Below, piece by piece: positions 30,016 through 58,478 of a DNA stretch of 64,000 nucleotides. Origin of the DNA: Patella vulgata. Lineage: Eukaryota > Mollusca > Gastropoda > Patellidae. Numbering within the stretch: position 1 is the stretch's first letter; every line of letters starts with the position of its first letter. The stretch spans positions 49,773,501 to 49,837,500 of the forward strand of contig NC_065886.2 in the NCBI RefSeq assembly GCF_932274485.2, written 5' to 3'. Made by a program: the position numbers and the translations under genes. The notes beneath the pieces were generated by a model. It searched no databases, had not been told where the DNA came from, and saw nothing but the letters and a program-made list of their open reading frames with translations.

Positions 30016-31546
30016 TACTATTCAAAAAAAGTAGGGGATATTTGATTTTGGGGGCATAATACTAAAATATGCAAATGACTACGAAAAAAGTCACTATAGA
30101 ACCTAACAGAAGAAACATTTCCAGTTACATGTGACGCCCAAACGCACCAATAGCTACCGCATGGAATGCAGGTGATGCTTGGGATCATCATGGGGGTCCA
30201 ACCCAAGATTTGCACGACTCTGACTTTGAATGTTACAGTCATTGTGGCATTGAATTCCAGGGTGGAAACATCAGTTTAATTGTTTTAGTGACCAGAAAAC
30301 AAATTTTGATATGCGTCGGCTTACCCAAAATGAAAGGTTACGTGCCCTTGGCATGCTACAGATCGGCACAACACAGGCGGTTGTGGCGCGGACGATGAAT
30401 GTTTCTCAGTCTGTCATAAGCAGGCTATGGTCCAGATACCGTGATACACAATCTGTACAGGACAGACCCCGCTCAGGTCGACCAAGGGCGATAACTCAAG
30501 CTCAGGATCGATTTATCTGTACCTTGGCCTTGAGAAATCGTGTCATCACAGCAAATCAGATCAGCGCTCGTCTTCAAACAGACACTGGTGTGAGAGTGAG
30601 TTGCCAGACGATTCGGAATCGACTGCATAGGGGTCACCTTCGCGCCCGACGTCCTCGCGTGATCCCTTGTTTGAGAGATCATCACATTCAGGCAAGACGT
30701 CGTTGGTGTAGGGATCGTCAACACTGGGATAATCGACGCTGGAGCAATGTGATGTTTTCAGATGAGTCAAGGTTCACTGTTGATTTTTTGGACAGATGTA
30801 GGAGGGTGTGGCGTCGTCGAAACGAGCGCTTCCAAGACGTTAACGTCATCAGACATGATCGATTTGGGGGTGGTTCTGTTATGGTGTGGGGAGGCATCAC
30901 TGTTGCTGGAAGAACGGCTTTACATGTTGTTGCAGGGCGTGTTACAGGCCAGTACTACCGGGACAACATCTTGGCAGTCCATGTTGTGCCGTTCGCACGA
31001 CGTCATGGCCGCCGTTTCATCTTCCAGGATGACAACGCAAGATGTCACAGGGCCAGGATCGTTACAGGTTACCTCCAACAACAGAACATCACCACATTAC
31101 CTTGGCCAGCACTGAGTCCCGACCTCTCCCCCATCGAGCATGTCTGGGACATGCTTGGACAGAGGTTACGTCAACGTCAACAACGTTCTGCCAATGTCCA
31201 AGAACTTGCTGCTGCGTTGCAACAGGAATGGGACAATCTGGACCAAATTGACCTTAGACGTCTCATTAGGAGTATGCCACGTCGGATCAATGCTTGTTTG
31301 GCAAACAGAGGAGGATTTACCCGTTACTGACTTGGTTGTGATGCTGTGGTAACTTTGCTGTTTGACCCCGGGTATCATTTTACCCTTATAATGGTCAGTC
31401 TGTGCCTTACTTAGTCTAACGATCATTTGGAATAAATCGATGAATGTGAACTTCATTTCATTTTGTCATTTGTTTCTTCGTCAGTTTCATTAGGTGACTT
31501 TAATAACACTTAAAAATCAAATATCCCCTACTTTTTTTGAATAGTA
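30016..31546 (+). mobile_element. Tc1-type DNA transposon, apparently complete (copy 1)
   Basis: 1531 bp with inverted ends of about 34 bp (TACTATTCAAAAAAAGTAGG, then GGATATTTGATTTT), flanked by TA on each side (30014-30015 and 31547-31548). It encodes one uninterrupted transposase. A second copy in the other orientation lies at 59266-60786. Confidence 0.92.
30311..31330 (+). CDS. Tc1-family transposase, DD34E, intact frame
   Basis: 339 residues, the usual Tc1 length. Residues 1-110 hold two helix-turn-helix DNA-binding segments (MRRLTQNERLRALGMLQ.. and ..TANQISARLQTDTGVRVS) with the GRP-type linker DRPRSGRPRA between them. The catalytic triad is visible: Asp in MFSDESRF, Asp in FQDDNARCH, and Glu in SPDLSPIEHVWD, with 34 residues between the second Asp and the Glu. 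The enzyme cuts at the inverted ends and inserts at TA. The frame starts about 295 bp inside the left end and stops about 216 bp before the right end. No disabling change was seen, so it could be active or very recently dead. Confidence 0.92.
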   Translation: MRRLTQNERLRALGMLQIGTTQAVVARTMNVSQSVISRLWSRYRDTQSVQDRPRSGRPRAITQAQDRFICTLALRNRVITANQISARLQTDTGVRVSCQTIRNRLHRGHLRARRPRVIPCLRDHHIQARRRWCRDRQHWDNRRWSNVMFSDESRFTVDFLDRCRRVWRRRNERFQDVNVIRHDRFGGGSVMVWGGITVAGRTALHVVAGRVTGQYYRDNILAVHVVPFARRHGRRFIFQDDNARCHRARIVTGYLQQQNITTLPWPALSPDLSPIEHVWDMLGQRLRQRQQRSANVQELAAALQQEWDNLDQIDLRRLIRSMPRRINACLANRGGFTRY

Positions 31547-31599
31547 TAATTTATGGACATTAAAATGTTTAATTTTTGTTATTTTAATTTTAACTGGAA

Positions 31600-32500
31600 T
31601 CATTGGAAATGATTTACATGTATTTCCAAATGTTTTAGTGAAAAATATTTCACTATCATCTCTTGAAAAAGAAAATGATTTGTATGTACGTCTCCGGATG
31701 AATGGTCACATTCGCCCAATTATTTTAAAGTGAAATCGTCTTCACGAGAAAGTAAAACGCGCCAATGTGCCAATACATACATAAAGCGCCAATCTACTAC
31801 TGTAAAGGTAATAGACATGAAAATATTATTCACACTAGAATACGGCATGGGTGTAGTTCGTTGCAAAATGATTTGTATGAAATAAACGTTGTAAATGATC
31901 CCACATGTTCTTGTGGCAAATTTATAGAAAATGCCGAACGTTATTTCCTGCAATGTCACTTATATGATGTAATTCGTGCTGAACTATTAAATACACTGTC
32001 AAGTTATTCTGTGATAAATATAGATATCCTATTGTGCGGCAATTCAGAATTGTCAATTGAGATGAATACAAACCTTTTCCTTGAAGTTCACAAATATATC
32101 AAACTTTCAAAACGATTTAAATAAAGTTATTGTTAGTAGTTACATCTTAGAATAAATTATTAGCTTTAGCTTTTTTGGTGGATAACATTTTTTTTATTTT
32201 TTTTTTTTTTCCCCGCACCCACCCCCCATTTTTTTTATGATTATTTTTTTTTTTTTTGGTCATTTTATACATGCATCATTTATTAAACTTTATTTTTCAA
32301 TGTTTTAAATATAATTTTATATTCTCTTTATCACCTCTTCACTTATTTTATATAGAGCTTTGCGATATAATTCATCTGAATTTACTTATATTACTTATAA
32401 ATTATTTATTATTGTATATACTATTTCGCAATCTTGTTTGTATTAAATAATGTCTATCATTTCTATATTTGTCAATAAAATAAGTTTAAACAAAAACTGG
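31600..32500 (+). mobile_element. LINE 3' end, 5'-truncated
   Basis: A frame at 31765-32124 reads ENIIHTRIRHGCSSLQNDLY, then VNDPTCSCGKFIENAERYF and LQCHLYDVIRAEL. This is the Cys/His-rich C-terminal domain found at the end of the reverse transcriptase protein of several non-LTR clades common in marine invertebrates. The frame is closed upstream and no RT motifs remain. T-rich and C-rich runs follow, then AATAAAA and a short A-rich end near 32490. Confidence 0.65.
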
Positions 32501-32673
32501 GCTAGTTTTAGTTATCAGAGTAATCTGCTAACTGGCGGGGGTAAGGAGGGTACAAACAGAATTCTGTCAACAAACTGACCAAGAAAATTATGTTTGTACC
32601 TGCTCAAAGGAATTCCTTAGAGTCATCCACTAATGTAGCTGGCACCATTTCCATCCCCGGTATCCCCAGTGGC

Positions 32674-33030
32674 GGGGATCACGGTGGCTAAGTGGGTAAG
32701 ACGCTGGCTCGCTAGCCTGGAGGTCGGGTGTTCGATCCCTGCATTGGCCGAGAAAGTTCATCCAGATTTTCCGGCGTGGTTCTCCCTAGTCAGTGATGCA
32801 GGACACAGCTGTCTAGTCGTGCGGATGGGACGAAAAACCGAGGTCCCGTGTACACATTGACATGCACGTAAAAGATCCCTTAATAGTTGGAATTTGATAT
32901 AGAGTAGGCCATAGTGCCGCTGTCCGGGTAAAATTTTCCTCATAGCACACTGTATGGCGTATGCCTGTCTTCATTAGCCCAGTTCGGAGCAGAACAGTAG
33001 GACGTTAAACCCCATTTCATTTCATTTCAT
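32674..33030 (+). mobile_element. SINE family A, best full-length copy
   Basis: The tRNA-like head has box A (GTGGCTAAGTGGGTAAGAC) and box B (GGTCGGGTGTTCGATCCCTG), so it derives from a tRNA gene and would be transcribed by RNA polymerase III. The body follows (CCGGCGTGGTTCTCCCTAGT, GAGGTCCCGTGTACAC, GTAGGCCATAGTGCCGCTGT), then the tail GGACGTTAAACCCC and ATTTC repeats. It is not a tRNA gene: only the promoter boxes are kept. Confidence 0.88.
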
Positions 33031-33193
33031 CCCCAGTTGTCTCATTCCAGAGGATGCACCATTTCTAGTATTACGGTAGAAGGGACTAACAAGAAGATTT
33101 CCCGTGATTAGCTTAATTTATGCCCAGACTGTTTCAACTCCATTTAACACGAAGAGCATGTCTTGAAATAAAGTGTATGAAAGATCTAATGTA

Positions 33194-35384
33194 CAGGCCC
33201 GGCGGAGTAGGGGGGCTGGGGGGGGGGGGTCTTTAGCCCCCCCCCCCCCAATATTTTGGCCGCAAGTACCCTTTTCTCCAGGTTGTTGCACGCAAGTAAC
33301 TATTCTATTAATAACAAAAAGGCTTGAATTTAACATAGACGTAAGTAGAAGTGAGACTTCAAGAACGTAGACTTTCAGAAGAAGAAAACCCTGCTATGCT
33401 CTATACTGTTCCCAGTGTAATGAGACCCGCGGTTGCGAGGGTCGCGATTAGATAACTGAACGGTCGATCTTTATTTGAAGTCCATCTCATGTCTTTTGTA
33501 TCTATGACATAATTAGGTAATAAGAAAAACGACGGGATAGAGTTTTATTTATACTTTCCTTGTGCCCCTTATCCATCAAATAATTCACTGCTATAGCCAG
33601 TTGAAACAAGCGGTTGCCATGCAAGATATGCCCACATTTTGTAAGAAATGGACGGGGAAGAGGTAAAATCAAAAGGGTTATCCCATCATTCAAGATCATT
33701 TGATTCTTAACATACTTAAGATACATCAGAATGGGACAATGGTAGTCCCCCCCCCCCCACCTGGGGTGCCTACATATTTCAGATTTTGCGTGAAAAGCAG
33801 GGGCTATAGCTCTAGAATGTAAGGTCTGATACTACCAAAGTCGAACTGATCCAAGAACGTTTGATCTTTAACACACAGTTGACGTTCATAGTGTAGTGAA
33901 AGGTACACAAGCTTCATTCATATTTAACATTTTGTGTAAAAGGCAGGGGCAGATGCGCAAGCAAGTGGAACCCGTCCATGAACTAGCGATACTTTTTTTT
34001 TAATAGATGGTCCACAACCTGGGTATTACATGATTTTATTATACTATTTTCGAAAAGGGGAGTGGCTATTTGACGGGGAGTTTTGGTCCGATTTTGCAGA
34101 AATAATTATAGTGTAACGGTGATATATTTGAACAGTTTTGAAAATAAGATACAAATTATGACCTTTAGAGGGCCCGTAAGCTGAAAACATGATATTTCCT
34201 ACAATCAGGGGATCAGAATCCAGAAAGTTACGGTCCAATACGAGCCAATATCGAAGAAACCCAGATCTTTGGGATATAAATATATATTTTAACTTTCATC
34301 AAAATTGGATATAAAATTCGAACCGCTGGATGGTCTACAACCTGGGTATTACGATCAGATCCTAATGTTAAAGCTACTGACAGATTTCGTCAAGGTCACG
34401 AAATGTAAACAGGGTTAGGGCAAGTGATTGTTGCAGAGGATTGTGAGTTAGGGTAAGGGCTAGATCTTTGGTTAGGGTTTGCGCTAGCCTTGTTTACATC
34501 TCGTTACATTGGCGAAATCTGGAGGTGGCCTTAATATTTAGACTAAACTGAATATTGTATGCTTTTAGGAGAGCGGCCATTTTGTCGGGCAGCTCGGACT
34601 CATTTTCAGGAAATGTGAACTCAACCGTAATTATGGTGTAACGGTGAAATATTCGAATGCCTTTTAAATCGAATAAAATTTGTAACCTCTAGAGTCCGCA
34701 AGCTAGAAACGCGATTTTTCGTACAATCAGGGGCTATAATCCAGAAAGTTACAATCAGATATGCGCAAATATGGAAAGGAACCAAACATGCATTTCAAGT
34801 TTCATCAAAATTGGATGAAAATTGTGACCTCTAGCGTGTTCATTAGCTAAAAATGTCATTTTTCGTAGAATCAGAGTTCATAATCCATGACGTTACGGTC
34901 CAATACATGCCAATTTCGAAAGAAACCAAGATCTTTGGGAGATAGACCTATATTTCAAGTCTCGTCAATTTCGGATCAAAAAATTTGACCTGCTATAATT
35001 GAATGTTTTTTTACAATCAAATAAAAACTGTTACTTCTACTGGGTCCACGGTTCGTGAAGTCAGGGGTCATAATCCGAGATCTTTCGGTAATAAACGTAC
35101 ATTGTAAGTTTCGTTATGCATTATGCATATATTTATAATTTGTCAAGTTCAGCATCACGGGATTAAACCACCATAGATTGTGTTTTTATGGTAAGGGAGT
35201 TAAAAATGAAATAAAATTTCACTTCATTGCTGAGTAATTTTATTAGCCAGAAATCGCTTAGAAAGCGTCTCCGAAGATCTAGACCCCAAGAGCTTCCCGG
35301 GCCTAGGCGGCCCTGGACCCTCGCCTACGGACCTAGGATGTTAGCCCCCCCCCCTCCAATCAAGAACAGCTTCCGCCGGCCCTG
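33194..35384. mobile_element. 2.2-kb element with hAT-like ends, containing family C units
   Basis: Left end CAGGCCCGGCGGAG and complement of the right end CAGGGCCGGCGGAAG are inverted. Each is followed by a long G or C run, and ATGTA flanks both sides (33189-33193, 35385-35389). The ends look hAT-like, but that superfamily normally gives 8-bp duplications, so assignment is open. The inside is non-coding and mostly minus-strand family C units (34020-35110). Confidence 0.5.
34020..35110 (-). repeat. dispersed repeat family C, several units
   Basis: Repeated words AAGTTACGGTCCAATA, CCAGATCTTTGGGATATA, TCATCAAAATTGGAT and CTAGAGGTCACAA-like segments in reverse orientation, about four degenerate units. 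Confidence 0.55.
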
Positions 35385-35389
35385 ATGTA

Positions 35390-36380
35390 AATTGAGATTC
35401 CACCATAACCGCCATCCCTATTTAGAGGTGGCTCTTGCAAAGTTGCAATGATACATTTATTCGTCTTATAAGATTTTAAGTCATGTTCCTGGTCGAAGTA
35501 TTGATGACGACAACATATTAAAATTCAACCGGGAGATTGTCAACTATATTTTCAAGACTACGAATATTCAGGTCAGTAATGTAATGTTAGTTGTTCTTGT
35601 GTTCAGGTGGACCTCACGGAATAAGTCAGATGAGAAGTGGAGAAAAAGAGTGTGCGCACGCCCAAGGTGTTCAAATCAACCCTGCAATTGACGTAAAGCA
35701 TTCGGTGAAATTTTACCGTTCTGGTGACGTATAGTCCTATAATGAAGCATGAGCGAATATTGATTACTCTTACACTTGTTATTTTCTCACAAATAAAAGT
35801 TTAGTGGGACACTTGGTGAACTATAAACTTATTAATTTATGGTAGTGCAATAATTTATTTAATTTATTAGCAATGTTTCAAGTTGCCAGGTATATGAACA
35901 GTTCTTAAAAAGACGAATGCGACCACGGCTAGCTCATGTGATATCTATAATACGGCTCAGCTATAACTTTCGGGAATTGCTGTGATAAAATGATTTTTAT
36001 ATAGTTTAACACAGTTCATTTGCATTGTAAACTAAATAGTGTATGTAGAACAAACTTTGCAATTTATGAATCTTATCTCCTTACCCATGTACGAATCATT
36101 TGAGCACGATACTAAGCGATTAACTTATAAATTATAGAAATATTCATAAATAAGTGTAGATTTTTCACGTATAATATGTATAATCTATAGAAATTTATAA
36201 AATAACTGTTTTAATATAGTTTAATAATAATAATAATAAAAAAATGGGATTAGACATAACATAAAGAGACGATAACTTAAAAGACTGTTTAATGTAAAAA
36301 CTGAGAAAAAAAATGAAAGAACGACGCTTCCAGCCACTAAATATTGGCGACGTTCTCATAGTTTTATTACATTGTGAAAG
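35390..36380. other. region upstream of TMEM245, nothing recognised
   Basis: AT-rich with an AAT triplet run near 36225. No repeat end or coding frame was found. Confidence 0.4.
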
Positions 36381-36423
36381 CTCCACCCGGGGAATCCCCC
36401 GTCAGGTTAGGAAATCCCATTCG

Positions 36424-36431
36424 TGACGTCA
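36424..36431. promoter_or_regulatory. palindromic CRE (TGACGTCA) in the TMEM245 promoter
   Basis: A perfect cAMP-response element sits 29 bp before the TMEM245 ATG (36460), with no TATA box nearby. A CREB/ATF site close to the start of a housekeeping gene is common. Its use here is inferred. Confidence 0.5.
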
Positions 36432-36459
36432 TTATAACGGGATAGAAGAAATCAACAAT

Positions 36460-53054
<16,595 letters not shown>

Positions 53055-54110
53055 GAATCAAATGGTGCTGTTGTTCTGATGATTATAAGCTATGTGATTC
53101 TAAGTCATTTACAGGGTAGTTGTTGTTTTAATCTAGAACTCTTTAAAAGTATATAATACTAATATTTACGTATAAAATATTTATCAAATTTATTTGAGAT
53201 TAAAAGCTCTACTAGCAATAAATAAACGAAAATCTATGGGGATTTGTTCCTATAATAAAAGTACAACATACATTGGTTGCTATGTGAACATGCCAAATAG
53301 ACAAGAAGGGTATATCAGGTGTTCATGTGAGTGTAAGAATACCTGTCTCTAATTTTCTGAGAACATACAATCATGATTTGTTTATCTTTATGTATGTTTG
53401 TAATCATTGTTATAGCATCCTTTTTTGTAAGAATCTGGTTTTTTTAGCAGATTGTATTGATTTTCTGGGTAGATTTAGTTAATTTTAGCTGTAATTTAAA
53501 TCTAAGTTTTAAAAATATTTTATAAATGTGTGATCTCACAAGCAACCATACTTGTGCACTTCTAAGACATTTTAGGCAGGGTTTGAGAGTTATTGCGGCT
53601 AAGAATCCCCCCTTCCCCAAACTTTCTGGGAATAAATAATATATTTTGGTGCAGAAGTGCTGTTATTGGTCAATATTCATAGATAAATGGATTCCTCTAC
53701 GGCTATGGTTTTGGTGCATAATTTTCTCAAGATGTTTTATTTAGTTTCTGCGTAGTTCAAAAATACATAATTAACACTGCATAACATTTACATATCACAC
53801 TAGTTTCTATTATTATAAGTAATATTATTTAGAGGTGCCATGGTTTAATAGTTGTAGTTGTTATTAGATGTTTTAAATTATTATTGTATTTATTATTTAG
53901 CATTTATTATTATACATCCAATTAGAAATTCTAGTCATACAGAGCTAGTTGTGTGTAGCTGCCAGAATATGTAAACTTGTTATTCAACAATATACAAAAT
54001 CTAAAGCTATTTACATTTAATGTTTCACAGAAATGATGATATTATTTTGATCATGTTCTATTAAAGACACATTAAGGAAGATTAGATAAAGAGCTGTCAG
54101 TTTTCACTAT
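53055..54110 (+). other. probable TMEM245 3' UTR and downstream sequence
   Basis: Non-coding. AATAAA occurs at about 53217-53224, about 165 bp after the last stop, and is a candidate poly(A) signal. Later signals cannot be excluded. Confidence 0.4.
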
Positions 54111-54114
54111 AATA

Positions 54115-54347
54115 TACTAATGTCCAAAAGAAAGTATACACACTAAAAATATGAATAAGTTTTGTTTAAATCAACAAAATGTGATAAAACTACACTGAAT
54201 ATGTCTCGTGCGTCCAAACTCAATATTTCTAAGCAAATAAATGGCAAAACAAATGGCATTGTACCCAAATACTGCATACAATGGAAAAATGACTTTGTTT
54301 GAAGCAGGACAAATTGCTCAGTGTATACTTTCTTTTGGACATTAGTA
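54115..54347. mobile_element. 233-bp Tc1/mariner-type MITE with a known empty site
   Basis: Ends TACTAATGTCCAAAAGAAAG and complement, extended by TATACAC, flanked by TA (54113-54114, 54348-54349). The flanks continue as one family X repeat. An uninterrupted copy of that repeat at about 63350-63400 (opposite strand) reads CTATAATAGTTAAAAAC across the same point. This fixes both the edges and the TA duplication. Confidence 0.88.
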
Positions 54348-54349
54348 TA

Positions 54350-54780
54350 GTTAAAAACTAGATAATGTAAAGGCAATTTGCCAAAAATTTGAGTCAAATT
54401 GATCCACTATGAACCGAGAATTAAGCGATTGAAATTTCAGCCTAGCTTCGATCATCATTACTAAAGTCGGTACGATAAATAACAATGTCATGATTATCCA
54501 TTTCATGATTAAATCATGAATGAAAGTTGAGCAGCAAATGGGATCATAATCCAGTAAATATCGCAGGCTAGCGATGACATCGAGAGTTGATTATGATCTG
54601 AATAAGTTAATTAATGTCTAATTAATGACTTAGATAACATTTCAGGCCTAAAGAAAACCTGCAATAGGCAGATTTAACTCTTGCATAATGTATATTTAAT
54701 GGATTGTAACAGCTTATTTTATATACTGTAAACAAGTGATTGATTTACAAATAATTTAAGAATTAGAGTTTTCAAACATA
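54350..54780 (+). repeat. dispersed repeat family X copy
   Basis: GTTAAAAACTAGATAATGTA through CATCGAGAGTTGATTATG to the TTTAACTCTTGCATAATG block match the reverse strand of about 62990-63370, and partly 11690-11830. Confidence 0.65.
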
Positions 54781-55383
54781 TTTGAGTTTGTAAATGACCA
54801 TGTTTGACCCCATACATAGACTAGGCATGTAGTTTAAAAATAATTAGTAGTACTAGTGCTCCTTAAGAAATACACTGAAAAGCATGCAATAGACTGTAGT
54901 TAATGTATGGTGTGACAGTAAAAGAATCAAATTGTGTCCTTATATGCATAATTCTGTAACCAATAAACTGTGATTAATTTATAGTTCCCAACTTGACATA
55001 TTCATATATAAATCATGCTTAATTGCAAGCTTAATCTATACTGTATATCCGTCCCTATTGCTATTAGTGTTCTTGTATTTTTACTTAGTTTATTATGTAG
55101 AGAAATTGTAGATATAGTTTGTGTACCTGGTTGTAATTTATCTATTTTCATCATTATAACACATACTTATGGAAGAGCAATTTACTCATTTATTTAGGCG
55201 ACGTTTCGAAGAGTATTCTCTCAATACTTGTAAGCAAATCAGTAATTGTTCTTCTGTAAGTATGTCTTATAGTGTATTGATAAACATTTGCATGTGTATT
55301 AAGTTTAATTTTAAGACAATTGCAGAAGATGAGAAATTAAGAAAAACAGACAGTTTCTGATTGAAGAATTTTGTTAGATATGA

Positions 55384-56165
55384 TTTTTATAAGCCACATT
55401 TTCATGTGGATGTATATTGTCGTCGCCCCTGTCCGTCCGGACGCCCGACCACAATTTTTTTGTGGACATTCTACAGGTCAATTTTTTATCTGACTTTGAC
55501 AAAACTTTAAATATAGATTTATCTCCCAAAGATATCGTTCCCTTTGATATTGCCACGTATCTGACCGTAACTTCTTGGATTATGGCTTTGGTTGTACAAA
55601 AATCGGGCTTTTAGCTTGTGATCCCTCTAGAGGTCACAATTTTTATCTGATTTAAGAAAATGTGTATATATATCACTGTTACACCATAATGATGGTTGAG
55701 TTCAAATTGACTGTTCCATGTACGCAAATAGTGTAAAAGTATGTAATACCAAGGTTGTCATTTTGATGAAACTCAAAATATATGTTTACATGTACATTCG
55801 AACGATCTTGGCTCCTTTAGATATTCATGCATGTCGGATAGTAATTTCCTGGATTATGTTATGGCCTCTGATTATACGAAAAATCGCATTATTAGCTTGT
55901 GGACCCTTTATACACAAATAGTGTAAAAGTATGTAATACCCAGGTTGTGGACCCTCTAGAGGCCACAATTTTTATCCGATTTTGATGAAACTTAAAAATA
56001 TGTTTATATCCCACAGATCGGGGTTCCTTGTGATATTTGCACATATCAGACCCTAACTTCCTGGATTATGGCCCCTGATTGTACAAAACATTTTTTTTTT
56101 TTTTTTTAGCTTGTTCTCTGTCCATCTCTTGTAAAATGTGGGTGTATCTTGCATGGCAACTGCTT
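55384..56165 (+). repeat. dispersed repeat family C copy
   Basis: Starts AAGCCACATTTTCATGTGGA and TATTGTCGTCGCCCC and ends AAAATGTGGGTGTATCTTGC and ATGGCAACTGC. It has four degenerate internal units. Confidence 0.65.
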
Positions 56166-58478
56166 GTTGTCTGTGTTTTTACGTTCAGCTATCATTTCCT
56201 ACTGTAAAACCACATTATGACAAATAAAATTAATGTTATTTTTTCTAAGTGCTTTATATATATATGTTATTATATTTCATATGAAAGTGTTTTGAGTTTT
56301 GTAATTGTATTTTTATATAATTATTTATTCTCTATGTATATGATCATCAGCCTTGTTATTTTTCAAGAAGTAACTATTTGCCTTTTCTAAGTTTCTTGTC
56401 TTAAGATCTTTTTAATATTGGAAATGAATATTTATACCAGACTGAACCTCACCAGTTGTATCAGATTTTGAGATCTTTAAAACACCACAAAACATGCACA
56501 AGTAGTTCAGATTTGATAATTGTTGTTAGTTTGTAAATGTTATTAGTTTTGTTACCTGAGATTTCTATATTTTATTTATTTCATGTGAAGAGTCCCAGTC
56601 ATTGCTTTATTATCGTTTGTAATAACTTTAACCACGTGTATACTCATGTCATTTAATGACATCATAAAACTACCGATACAATGCATTATAATATCGGATT
56701 TAAAATCTTACAAAATAACTTTAATTTTCAAAACATGAGTTGTAAGTTAATGAAGAGAATTTTATGATATACAGAAAACATTTAATGCCACATATCACTA
56801 GGCTGTATTTGTATTCCTCTTTTTATTCAGTACAAAGCAGATTCCAATATTTTCTATACACTCTTCATTATTCATTAGTTGAATTGAATCAGTTATATGT
56901 GGTTTAGGAAATGGAGATATTGTTATAATAAAAAGGACAATATAACAATACTACCTTCATAACAACTTCTTTCTCATTGTGCCAATACTTCAGTTATTCA
57001 AAACATTACTTGTCCGTGATTTAAATCTACCTTTCCTTATTCAACAATATAATAATTGTTGGATATGTATAATACATTATGAGTTGGTGTTTTGTAAATC
57101 AAGGAAATACAATGTATTTCTACTTCATATTAAGAGGAATTCTGTGCTTTATGAATGGTAATTATTTTGTAATATTTTAAGAATTGTTTTATTAGGTACA
57201 ATGATGATATATTGACAATAGTTTTATCTTGCCAATAGAGTTATTTCTTGGTACATGAGATTTTCTGTACAATGATTAAGATATTGATGTTATTTGACTA
57301 TACAAGGCCTTTAATTCTCTATTTCTATTATATAGTGTTCTAATCAAAACACATTAAAAAAAAATAAAACTATACTCAACTATATATCAGTTCTTATTTG
57401 TAGGACGTTAAACGGTAAACACTATTTCATTTTATTTCTTATTTATCTTTGGTGATGTTACACAAGTACAAATTGTTTTGTATGTGCTGTACATGTATGC
57501 TACATAGTAAAATAATGGGCAATAATTTGATGATAGAGTATAAGCGGTTGATCAAACTAATTAGATGTATGAATACTGGATGCTGTTCGAGAGAAATGGT
57601 GTAGTGTTGACTTTCATCTTTTCAATCTGAACACCTACACTCTTGCCGAAAGGGAAAATACAGCTATTATTTAGTTTTTGAGCATTAGTTTTGTAAATGA
57701 TATTTTCAATATATGCTAATGATTGTTTTGAAACTGGTATGTTAGTTAATGTATTTATTCAAGTGTTTATTGTCAGTTATAACAATTTGGTAACGACTTT
57801 AAATTAGTTACGTTTCTTTTAGAATAAACAATTGCTTCTTTAGTCCCTTTGTTGTTCTTTATAAAACAGGAGCCCAGGTGAATGACAGAATAGTCTAAAT
57901 TGTTGTGCTGTGGATTATGGATCTGTCATCTACACAACACAAGTTCAATCCAATAGTTATACTTGACAAGGAGTAGGCTCACCTGACTAAATTTGTGAGT
58001 TCTTGTGGGTTCGGTTAGATTTTCTAAAAAGGCTTTAACACGAATAAATGGAATAATAATATACCCGAAAAACTTATTTGTGGGTGTTAATCACAAAGCC
58101 CTTTTAATTTTGCAATTTATGGTAAGGGAGGATGCATTAAGAGATTCAACTTTTGGAGCTAATATGCTCAATCAGGGGCAGTGGAGGTGTCTAGACCTTG
58201 GTTGAGGCACTAAATTGCAAAGTGGTAAATATTAGAAAAAAGCCTGATGACTTTGTATTCTAACAACAAAATTGTATGGCCGTATATACATACTGTAACT
58301 GTAGGCCTATTTGAGCATAAAAGCAATGCTATGCATCTGAGGCGAAGGCACTTCCCTTAAATTCTCACAAGCTGCCAGTCAACAGCTTTAAATAGGACAA
58401 CAGATTTAAACAGTTACAAAATGATTTGATTGTTGGTACGGCTATTGTTGACTACAAACAGATATATTAGCACACAAC
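56166..58478. other. intergenic stretch, mostly unassigned
   Basis: A SINE A tail-like scrap (AGGACGTTAAAC) occurs near 57402, and SINE B-like words (GACAAGGAGTAGGCTCACCT) near 57965. No gene is supported. Confidence 0.35.

Noticed and set aside
30473-31456. Several frames on both strands over the Tc1 element
   Set aside because: They are shadows of the 339-residue transposase, which alone carries the DDE motifs.
32690-32765. tRNA gene
   Set aside because: Box A and box B are present, but the cloverleaf is not kept and the sequence runs into the SINE body with other copies in the window.
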